Source: Seriola aureovittata
Lineage: Eukaryota > Chordata > Actinopteri > Carangiformes > Carangidae
Reading direction: 5' to 3'
Length of the DNA stretch: 64,000 nt
NCBI RefSeq assembly: GCF_021018895.1
Contig: NC_079364.1
Span: 16,150,885-16,214,884, forward strand
Made by a program: the position numbers and the translations under genes. Every line of letters begins with the position of its first letter. Positions within the stretch are counted from its first letter, which is position 1. Below, one piece after another: positions 1 to 10,451 of this stretch. The notes beneath the pieces are model-generated. The model saw nothing but the letters and a program-made list of their open reading frames with translations. It did no database searches and had not been told where the DNA came from.

Positions 1-1234
1 ACAAGATAGAAGCAGGCAGAGCAAGAGTATAACACAGATTAGATACAGAGACCCTCCGGTTGGTGCAGGAGGAAGTTGCTTAAAGATGTAATTGTTCTCT
101 CAATAATGCCCCCATCTCCTACAATCACTTGAAAGGGAAGAACTTTGTTTTACCGTTTACCGTCATAATTTTAAAATTTACAGACAAATTTGAGCCTGGA
201 AAGCTTTATGTGTCTTTTTTTATGGGAGTTAGATCTGTTGATTTAATAAGAGAATCAGTGTGTAGGCAATAACAGTTAACAGTACTTTGCTCTTAAGTGA
301 GGAGGGGGGAACATCTAACAGGCTGGAGATGAAGAGGAAGTAGAGAGAGTGGGATGGGGGATGCAGACACAGGATTTAGCTCCAGAGAATGTTTAGTTTT
401 CCAGCATGGTTGGATTAAAGATATTTAACCTTAAGCAGATCCCCATTCTAGACCACCCACTGGTTCACTATCAATACCAGTTTGTTTTGTGGGTAGAGTA
501 TTTGTTATGTTTATTAATCTTGTGGAGACACTGAAGAGGGGTGAAAAGGTAGGAGAAGGGAGAAAAGAGCAACATAGACAGAAGACTGTGTAACAGTAAT
601 GTTTAAGAAACTGCTTCTTGTCTGTAAAAAGGGGGAAATCTGGTGGGAGGTACAAACTGTATATCTATACCATACATCACTCCCTATGACGCCAAAACCA
701 CCCGCTGTACACAAAGTGCAACTTATCTCTGTCTTGAACTGTGATGAACCCCAGTCACAAAAAACTCACATAACCTTGCTTCCTATTCCTTTCCTTCCTC
801 AAACACCAATCTGCCTTTTCTGCTGATCAGGCTGGAGATAACAGGATCAGCAGCTTCCTTGCACATTAGCAGGAGTGAGCTCTGCTGTTCTTGTCCAAAT
901 ATGAAAAAAAAAAAAAATCAAATCAAAACAAACAATCATTAACACAATGACCAATGATCTCAAACCAGCTGACACATCGCAATCCTTTCTCTAATCATCA
1001 TGTGGCTCTGTGTGATGGAACACAGACAATGTTTCTCTATGTCCACCACAGACACGGGATGAAGAACCTGGGTCCTTTTAACTCTGGCAAATGTGGTAAA
1101 CAGCCATTGAAAGCGAGCTATCGGAAGAGAGCAGCTTCCCCTATCTTAGCAGCTCTCTGTTCCCCTTTTTGCTTTCTTTCACTGTCATTTTTAAGTCCCA
1201 GCAACACCCACCGTAGAGCAGTTGCACATACAAT

Positions 1235-1359
<125 letters not shown>

Positions 1360-1823
1360 TGTGCCACGGGTCAAAGCCCGACCTTTTCCCTGGCCTTCTC
1401 AAAGGGTGGGAGCGTTAAGAGTTGTGAAATTCTTACACACTGCCAAACACTAAGCCCTAACAGCCCCCCTTATTTGCCTGACAGCCCCTCTCTCCAATCC
1501 ACCCTGATTTTCTGTTGTATGCCACACCTTCCTTGTTCCACCCACCACTCAGAGTAACGGAGATCTGTTTGAGGTATGACACTGGACTGCAACTGACTGC
1601 AGGAAACTTCTCACACAAAGAGGATAACTGGGACTAGGATCGTGACTGTGTTGACTGAGGAGGGGTTGGGACCCATACAGAATTTAAATACTTCCATAGT
1701 GTGATGTTCATTACTTGCACAGAATCATATTATAAGAAGCTCTCTATGAGGAATTAAAATAATACATTTCATGAGCCCTATGTTGTCATTTTCTGGTAGT
1801 TTAGATTACAAGATTGCTCTGAA

Positions 1824-1878
1824 TGTGTGTGTGGGTGTGCGGGTGTGTGTGTGTGTCTTTCTCTCTCTCTCTGTGTGT
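1824..1878. repeat. GT/CT compound microsatellite
   Basis: Imperfect GT repeats followed by CT and GT repeats, read directly. Confidence 0.9.
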
Positions 1879-3254
1879 GCATTCACACGCTTGTGCATGT
1901 GAAAGGGGAGAATGGGCTGTCTCCCAGGATGTGCAGCGAGCGCTTTATTAGAGCGGTAGTACCAGTAAATCAGAGCTCAGCTCTTCCTGGAACTGCTGCA
2001 ACCTTTCCCACTGAGCACTATTACTGAACAATCATAGGCTAGCCATGATAATTAGCAGAGTATCTATCCTTCCAACCCTCCTGTCGCCCCCCATCGCCTC
2101 TCTCCTGTCTGTCTCTCCATCCTTCTACCCCTCCTCTTCTTAGAAATGTCTGGTGGGTGAGTGGGCAAGGCCAGGCGCCCGCTAGACTTCTTTTTGCCAA
2201 AGGACATCTTACATTACCTGCTGTAATATTTGTCTTGACATTGGCTAGAGTGACAATTTGGCTCATTCATCTACCCACACATCTGGGGCATCCCAGAAAA
2301 GTTCAGGAGCTCAGGAGGGGAATTAAACATGGACATGCAGACCCTGCCTGAAGAACCAAAGGCAACAAGATTCTATAATAATCCTGTTTAGGTGCAAAAT
2401 CTGAAAAACTAATCTGGGATGCCTAAATCAGCCTCACTTTCAACTAGTGAGGTCTTGGCCTAGTCGAAGTCAGAAGGACTGAACTCCTGCATGAGTCCAA
2501 AATACACTCTCGATTTAATTGATTGCAAAACTGCAAATTTTTTTCTCAAACTGGAATACAAACAACCTATTTGTGGTTGTGCTCCAACTACTTACAATTG
2601 TATAGTCCAAGAGGATTGGAGTCAATCCTGGTAGTTATGATCATTAATGGGAAGAGGTCATCACGGCTTGCATTCCTGAGTCTGAAAAGCCAGTGCTTCT
2701 GCTGAGTAGGATCATTAGTGAAACACCTTAATGTCTTTTCATGTAACCACTAATCCCTTCATTTACATTACAGCCTCTTTTTCCTCTATTATGTTTCATT
2801 GCGATTATTTTCTCTCTGCAGAGTGTGGACATTTTCTTTCCTCAGCATTCACTGATTCTTTTGGATTGCACTGAAGGGTAAAATAAGAGCAGTAACTCCG
2901 TCCAAGATGCAGATGTATTGTGTTCGTTAATGGGCTCCACTTAACACTGTATTAGTGCAGTTAAAAGTGCAGAGCATGTGATCAAAGCCACTGCTCTCAT
3001 AGGTATGGAGCAGACAGTGGATGTCACTGTGTGTGTAAGGCGGAGCGAACGAGAGATAGGTGAAAAGTTTGCACAGCTATGTGTGTGCTCAATAGAGCGG
3101 GACCAGGACAGAGGGAGGGGTGACAGGACTTTCTTGGTTAAAGATTCCCCATCTGATAGTGACGGCACTTTCTCCCTTTCTTTCCATGGCCAAGCGGCAT
3201 CTGGAGTGGATTTTGTGCTAGCAGACACCGAGGAACATGATTACATTCGGCTAA

Positions 3255-3360
3255 CTGCGCTCTAAACTGATTATGCATGTGCCAAGCTAATGGACTACAT
3301 TTGCAAGAGGAAAAATAACATCCAATCAATCTCAATTACCGCCAATTGCACCGGCCCCTG
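3255..3360. promoter_or_regulatory. Candidate conserved element in intron 4
   Basis: Repeat-free block with GATTATGCAT, CCAATCAATC and TCAATTACCGCCAATTG motifs (homeodomain- and CCAAT-like). Inference from composition only. Confidence 0.3.
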
Positions 3361-3949
3361 AGACAAGGAAGGTAGCCAGCTAACCCCCCCCCCCATGCTC
3401 CTCCCCTTTCCCCCAACCCTTGACTGGAAGCTGAGGCCTGTGGCTGGGCCTGGTTAGGCCCCACCCATTCTGTCTGCCCAGAGCAGCCAAGGCCTGAGAG
3501 TTGGATTAGTTCCACTCATCTCACCTCCACACTAGCACATAGCTAAGCTCAGAGGCCTACTGTTGGTAGGGCTATCATATTCACGTATTATGTACGTGAA
3601 TGGATGGGTGACCATCATGCTATCGTCAGCGCAGCTAAAAACCCTATGTTCCATGGGAAAAAGAGATGGTAAAAGTTAGCTTTAGAGGGCAGGGGTGTGT
3701 TGGCAGAACACACAGTGCTTAGAAGGGGTAACTCTCAACTGAGCACACGGGAAGACAGCATCACCCCCCACTGTGTGGTGGTCCATGCGGTCAGGATGAC
3801 TTGCTGGATCTTTCTGTGGTCTTTTGGAACATTCCAATACATGGGGTGGTGGGGGTGATATTTTTAGAAAGCCCTAATATGGGCCGCATACCACAGACTC
3901 TCAAATTATCCCATCCAGCTTAGCCCTCAGTTTAAACCTTCCTTTTTAA

Positions 3950-4140
3950 TTCCAGTAATTACAGGCTCCAATTTATATGGAGCTGTGCACACAAAGGGCC
4001 TGTTTAATGCAAACCAGTTTGATTTGGGTGAAGTGTCCCAAGCATCTCCCACATCTTACAGCCTGTTTATGCTGACTTGATGATTTATTTTCTCCCCAAA
4101 AAGGTTAAAAATGGTGCTATTTGCATCAGATTTCTTTGGG
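3950..4140. promoter_or_regulatory. Candidate conserved element in intron 4
   Basis: Contains CCAGTAATTACAGG, AATTTATATGG and a perfect ATTTGCAT octamer (4,119-4,126). The 12-mer TGCTATTTGCAT recurs at 29,842. Inference from composition only. Confidence 0.35.
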
Positions 4141-6398
4141 GAGGAATAAATGAATGGTGATTTTCCTTTTTCGTCCTTGCATAATATACTAAGTTGGGTT
4201 TACAGGCTTGTGGGCCACTGTAGGTTTCTGCCTGTCAGTATCTCCACCAGGGCCGTAAATCCAGCACAGTACGAAGACTGTGACATTGTCAAGTGGGGGG
4301 CCAGTGCTGCCAAGAGGCCTCACAACCATGTACTTGTTGTCCGCTAATCACATTTGTGAGTCATAAAATATTGTAATAATTCTAGACAACTCGCAAACAT
4401 CTCTGGTGTTGAGTAGTGTCTGGGATGAGGAGAGCTTATGAGGACCGCAGTGTTCTTGGGTTGAGAGTGCAGGTAATTTCTGGACAAATGCACACGCTCT
4501 TACTCAGAAGATCAATTGGTTTTAAGAAATATGGAGCCATCTTAAGAGGCTTAAGTCATAAAAAATGATCATGCCTGGATGTGTTGTACATATTTAATCC
4601 CCCACAGCCTGAGCAGCAGTATGACATATGTCTCTTCTTTCTTAAAAACTTGAGCGGAAAAAGAGACAGAGGAGAAAAAATAAGTTTCTTTTTTGCCTTT
4701 TGGGCTCACAGGAAAGTGGAAAGCACACAGATAATGTAATATAAACTGTACCATATCTTGTGAGACAAAACAAGTCTCTCCCCTCAAAGGTGTGAGGAAA
4801 GGAGAGGGAGTATGCCAGTGCCTGTCTATTTTGGTCTAATGTGAGACTATCATTGGAATGTGGGCCAGTAAGTCCAGCAGCTAAGGCCAAGAGAGGATGA
4901 CCATGGGCTGGGAAAACACAAAGATATCTTGCTTTGCATTTTCTTTGTCTCACAAATGACTCAACACATCCACAGGTTATGTTGCATATCTGAATTTCAA
5001 TGTATGTATAAATAAATGAAAATGTTTTTTGGTCTATGTTGTCCCCAGTGCAAACCAGACTGACAAGCCAAACTGCATATTCTACCCTGAACACCTCCTG
5101 TGTCACCTGGCCCTCTTCAAAAGCTGCGCTAGGAGCATCACAGCTTTTAACAAAACACTGACAATTGATTTCTCCCCTACTGTTATTTCAGTACAAATGC
5201 TTTGTGGACATGAAACATGTCTGCCATGCCAGTGGATCTAAGGAGCCATTAATAATACTGGATGATTTTCAATAGAAAGCCACATTAGTTTTTAATGTGA
5301 TTAAAAATGCCATGCTTTCAGCAGCACATTTTTCACATGCGTCTGAAAAACTCCTCTCCAAAAGAAGTCATACAATGACATACCAAGACTCCAAGTGTCA
5401 AGCAATAAAATTGTTCAATTTGTTTTGCCTGTTTACTTTTTGAGAGAAAAAGACTAATTGAGTGAACTTATAAATAAAGGCCACATCTACTAGGAGAGAG
5501 TTCACATTGCAGTATTATATATTAGATTCTGTTGGTCTGCATGTAGTGTAGGCTTATAGGGGAGCACATGTTGCCTGTGTTTGTATGTGTTTTGTTGTGC
5601 ATTGTATGTTTGTGTGCATGCGTGCGTGCGCAGCTATGCCAGTTTGGGTTAAGCGCAGAGTGGTCTTAGCCGCAGACACACAGGATAGGTACCTAAGTGG
5701 AATCAGGCCTGTTAGATTTATGGCCATTTGTTCTGAGAGTGTTCATCCATTGGCTATTATGGAATGATTAGAGGAGAAGGTGAAGCTCCAAGTCCAGCAA
5801 AAATCAATACGGCTGTCGAGAACGATTCAGCCTTTCCCGCTCCAAGGAGTATTAGCACCAAACCTCTGTCTCCTCACACTTCTTCATTCGTCTCCAAGTG
5901 ATTCACCCCTAGGCCTACAAACCAGCTTCACCTGCCATGTTCTTCTCATGGCAGCAGTGTGGCCCCCTTTTCTATATGTCTCATTCATGCGTTGGGAGAG
6001 CAGCCAGTATACTGGTGTGGACAGCACTAGATAGAGCATTTACAGCGCAGGGAGATGATTAAGGACACATTATACCATTTGTGTAAAACTCAAATTTCAG
6101 TTGGATCATACTATAAATACTCCTAAATATGGCACAAACATACAGTACTACTCCTCATAGTCATATTATAACACCCCAAATTGTGTGATAATATAGACAG
6201 CATTAACATATTGCAGGGTGGCTTTTGTGTGACATGAAAAAGTCTAATATGATATAAATGTCTCTGCTACTGACATCCTACCTATGTGCATGCCCCCCCC
6301 CACTTATGTATATATTCAGTAATTGTATGAAAATTGTGACGCAATGTCAAGACAAGGTTGAGTGGTGAGTGTGATGAAGGAGCTTGAGGATCACTAAC

Positions 6399-6892
6399 CT
6401 TGTAGAGTTTGAGGCTAGCCTCATGGCGGGAATTGACAGTGTGCATTCTCAGCTTCTCCAGGCTGTTAGTGTAGTAGTCGCAGGCATTGCACTTCAGGTG
6501 CACTGGATTGCCTATGGCCACACACTTCAGGCGCCATTCATTGCCTTTGCCCCCTTCTTTAATGTGGGCCACAAGCTGGTACTTTTGCACATGCTTGTCT
6601 GTCTTGCAGTGCAGCTGGAAGTTGGCCTTGAGCTGAGTGGTGTAGTGGCACAACTTGCACTGGTGAGAGTCACCCACCACAGCACGCCATTCCTCCTCCG
6701 GGAGGCTGCGTTCAGCTCCCATATGCATGCCAAGCACATCCAGGTTGTCAGTTGTGAAGCGGTTGCACACAGCGCACTGAAAGAGCTTGAGGGAGGGATC
6801 GCTGGTTTGTGATAGACTTTCTCCCAGGGTCATCAGTTCCTCAGACACCAACTGCCCACCGCCCAGCCGCACGTCCATAGGAATCTCCCCAC
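6399..6892 (-). CDS. zfhx3: zfhx3 third coding exon: residues 1020-1184 (three C2H2-type fingers)
   Basis: The acceptor TTCCAGTAG precedes GT GGG GAG ATT, which restores frame from the phase 1 donor as G1020-G-E-I-P. The [24 protein letters not shown] segment is diagnostic of ZFHX3 and lacks a counterpart in ZFHX4 as I recall it. Fingers: C1059/C1062/H1076, with no second His at the expected place (degenerate; mammalian ZFHX3 appears to share this); C1098/C1101/H1114/H1120; and C1154/C1157/H1170/H1176. The last two are joined by the conserved [14 protein letters not shown] segment. The exon ends ...CTC TAC AAG before GTTAGTGA, a reasonable donor, in phase 0. In mammals the next residues begin with HLQ; no matching exon was found between here and position 1, so the following intron exceeds 6.4 kb. 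Confidence 0.95.
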
Positions 6893-9697
6893 CTACTGGA
6901 ACGTGCAGGAAACACAAAGACAGACAAAGAGAAAGAGGAAAGGGGTAAGGAAAGGTATTTAGAAGGTTGCATACATACAGTACCTTTGTCATTTACTTCA
7001 GGACGTGCATATTTTATCATTTTGAGCTAGTCAGCGTAGTTTTTCTGTTTCTTTCTCTTTTTTTTTTTAAATGAATGCATTAATTTTGTGGCACTGTCAT
7101 TATAATATCTCAAAAGGAAGGCTTTTAAACTGAAAAACCAACTCTGTCCGTATGATATTGCATGGAGGATAATGTACATGTATGTATTTATGGGCCTACA
7201 GGCTTTGAGTTGGGAAAGAAGAAAGTCTGGACTTTTCCACAGGGACCAAAACCTCTCACTGCCAGAGAATGAACATACACGTCGCCCTGTTTGGGCTGGT
7301 GCATGTTCATGGCCTGTCTGTAAATCAACTCCAGAGGCCATGAGCTCTACAGAAAAAACAAGTTATTTTATCATTACTGAAGAACTAAGGAGTTCCCAAG
7401 CACACATTACTGTAAATCAAATCCATCGCCCTTGTTCACTGAATATAAAAAAATTCCACTTCTCTGCTTGGATTCTTCTGCGTCTTTCTCTCCAGATTGC
7501 CTCTAAATCAATATGGACACCTACCAGATTAATTCTGCTTGGTACTGAGTCTAAATGCTGGAGAAGGGGGTGGGGGGGGGGGCACAGAAAGCACATATCC
7601 TGTGACACCAACCACAGAACTGATGTCCATACAGTCTGGGAAGGCTGACTTTAAAAATGAATGCTAAAAAAAAGATGAGGTAAGAGCAGCCAGAGTTTTT
7701 GCCTTTGCTTGCTGATCTTTAATCTTTCACTGCCCAGACTGAGCATGCAGGCTTGACCCCGCCTGGCTTTACACTAAATTAATTCCAGCAGCTCCTTTTT
7801 ATTTATTGCTGCAGTATGCAGCCTGCTCTTGGACTTTTCTCCATTACCTGAGTTTTTATAGCCAGGAGAGGGAGACCTTTGAGAAGCCCTCTGAAATCAC
7901 TCACAGACCCAGCTCCCCAGTCATACCTCCTTACACTCTCTCTCTTACAAACACACAGATGCACACACACGCCCAATCGCTATCCCAGTCCTGTCCTTTC
8001 CTGCACCTTACATCACTCATTTCTACCTGGCTCTCATGCTCCATTACTACGCAGATTTAATGATTTACCCCAGACCTGGATCCTGTTCCTCACTAAATTC
8101 TAGCAGTAGACCATTAGACCAAGACTGTGGTTTGCAGCTTTGCATCTATTTTCACAGGGGTTATTTTATATTGAAACCATATTGTATATGGTAAAGCTAT
8201 ATATGTAAACCAGTCTTCACATTTATATAAAAATGGGTAGATCTTAAAAGGTTCTGACAAAAATATTTGAATCTTTACACATGACCATTTTTTGCATGTG
8301 AACGGCTGTCTTACTTGTCTTTTTGTGCAGTTTCACTGTGTACGTCACACAACATATTCCAGCACAAATAGCTAAAAATCACGTTCCCCTCCTTTCTTGC
8401 ACTACATCTCATCTTTCTTCCACTACAGTAGCTGAGTCTTGGGAATGAGGATTACCAGGAGGCTGGGATCATGTGAGGTCGACATTTGTTATCTATCTCT
8501 GGCAATACACTCAAAAGTCAAAAATCCACTGTGAAAGCATGAAAGACCACCTCTCACTTTAGCTCCTTGGCCTCCTTGTGATGGCAGATTCTCTCAAGAG
8601 ATTTATTGAGCCTTATGTATCATACTGCAGAGTTAATATCAGAGTGTTTGTGTTGATGATGACTTTAAGAGTTCCTTTAAGTGTGACAGAGGATGACACC
8701 ACTGTAGTTTATGGGTGCAGACTGTGTAATCATTGCCTCCCTTGTAACATGCTTATTACAACTCACCTCACACGAAAATGAACCAGATGGCAGAAGAGAG
8801 GAAAAAGAATTAGTCACAGCAATCAATTCTTGTTTGTGTCTCTGAACTGGTGACAGTTTCAGACAAGTATGTACAAACTATTGGGTTGTAACTACCACGC
8901 CAAGCACTCTGCTATGCTGCTGAATTACACAAGCTGAGCCCTCTAACCTCCCTTCTTTAACCAAGATAAAATTTATAGCTGCAATTACAAAGTTGGAAAA
9001 AATGGAGAACTCCAGTGGGGAAGTTCAGCAGCAGTTTGGGAATAATGACATAAAAAAGGCTGAGGCTGGCTGCCTGAGGGGGAGGAAGGGCAGAGATTAG
9101 AGAAGTAGAGAGGTTTGGCCCTCTAACTCACCTCTCGGGAGCAAAATTGGGTATCGCAAAGTGAACTTCAAGTGATCAGTATTGTAGGTTTTACTATGGA
9201 TATCTTATTAAGGCACACAATAGACTTATCTATTGTCATGAACACTACTATTATGTACAATATCAGTAAGAAAGTTCTATGGTAAGCCAACCCCACCCCC
9301 CCGTAAACTTTTTACCCTCTCCCTCTTTATGTCCCAGTGACACTTGTAAAATGAGAAAATGATGTTGAGTGGTGCACAAGGGCAGGCATACCTGAGGGCA
9401 CGAGAAAGAAAGTCAGCTGACAAAACTAAAAAGCTGTGATACACCTAGCATGCATAGTAGTGGAAAGGAGTAAGATCTGGATGTTCCTGCTCATCATTTT
9501 GTGTGTCATCAACTCAATAAAAAGTGAATGACATTAATGTTTTGTGTTAATTGATGAATTAGGATTCAACATCAAGTAGAACTGAAAGTCCTACATGAAA
9601 TAGCTCTGAACTGTAGTTGGTGGGTTTATATGGGTGGGTTTACTTTATGGGCAACTAGGGGCATTTCTGAGATCAAGAGAAGTAAAGTAAGTCTCAC
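6893..9697 (-). other. zfhx3: zfhx3 intron 3
   Basis: Intron of 2,805 nt with donor GTGAGACT and acceptor TTCCAGTAG. It holds AT-rich unique sequence, a G-run (about 7,567-7,582) and short C-runs near 9,290. No convincing ORF, RNA gene or transposon was seen. About 7,690-7,820 and 8,930-9,080 look somewhat constrained (TTAATTCC and ATTACA motifs), but nothing is diagnostic. Confidence 0.85.
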
Positions 9698-10277
9698 CAA
9701 GTGCAGGGGCCAGGGCGGCCATGTTGGGATCCAGGTGAAAGCTCCCCATCAGGAACTGGGCCTCAGCTCCAGCTGGGTCTATCTTGAGGCCTGGTGGAAG
9801 GCTCATGTTCTGGGTCAGGTAATATTGGTAGAGCTCAGCCTCAGAGGGTGAAGGCATGGCTCCCAAGCCAAGTCGGCCGTGCTGCATCTGAGTCACATTC
9901 TGCTGGAGTAGCATCATGTTGTGCATGTGCTTCTCACTGGTCATGTGGATGCGCAGGTTCCGTGCCACATTGGTCTCGTAGTCACATACCTCACACCGCC
10001 AAGTAGGTTTGCTCTTCGGCTTGGTCGGAGAGGGGGCCCCACACGGTCCTGCCATATGGGTGGAGGACTGTGTAGGATGGTGGTGGGGCGGGTGATGGCT
10101 ACTGGCCTGGGTCACTGAGGGGACAGCCACCACTCCTCCTGGGGTATGTCCAAACACCTGCTCCTGCGCAGAGCCAATGGTGCCTCCATTCTGCAGTGTC
10201 TGCATGTTGTTCAGGTGCTTGTCCGACTGCATGTGGATGCTGAGGTTGCCCTTTGTGGTGGTCGAGTAGTTACACAC
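9698..10277 (-). CDS. zfhx3: zfhx3 second coding exon: residues 827-1020 (two C2H2 fingers)
   Basis: The acceptor TTTTCTAG precedes GTG TGT AAC TAC, giving V827-C828-N-Y. This completes the finger begun in the previous exon (C825, C828, H841, H847), so the intron falls between the two zinc-binding cysteines. A second finger is C921, C924, H937, H943 ([11 protein letters not shown] type). Between them lies a divergent linker rich in His, Pro and Ser (residues about 846-915) with a short conserved GAPSPTKPK motif. After the second finger come a Met-rich helix-like segment (HNMMLLQQN) and the AELYQYYL motif typical of ZFHX3 and ZFHX4. The exon ends ...CCT GCA CTT G before GTGAGAC, a strong donor, leaving phase 1. 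In mammals a shorter ZFHX3 isoform begins near this region (family knowledge); nothing here shows such a start directly. Confidence 0.95.
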
Positions 10278-10451
10278 CTAGAAAACATAGAACATTTTTA
10301 TCTTGAACTGCAATAAAGTAATGCAGACATTACTTTTAAATATCAGTTTATATCTACCCTAAATAGGTCAATTAATCAAGAACACAAAAACAACTTAAAT
10401 TGTTAAAAGAAAAAAAAAATCAAGCATTGTCACATTTTTTTTGCTACACAC
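10278..10451 (-). other. zfhx3: zfhx3 intron 2 (174 nt)
   Basis: Short intron with donor GTGTGTAG and acceptor TTTTCTAG. Both junctions carry AGGTGTGTA, so the intron opens with the same bases as the following exon. It contains an in-frame stop 18 codons in, so retention would give an 844-residue truncated protein. Confidence 0.9.

Noticed and set aside
4642..5106. 154-codon minus-strand ORF considered as the next zfhx3 exon
   Set aside because: Shows no C2H2 or homeodomain pattern and no resemblance to the expected HLQ... continuation.
6384..6812. 142-codon plus-strand ORF
   Set aside because: Antisense shadow of the third zfhx3 coding exon.
10395..10451. C-terminal 18 codons of the long 844-residue reading frame
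   Set aside because: They lie past a GT donor, and the true continuation (V-C-N-Y) is in the next exon, so they are intron sequence.
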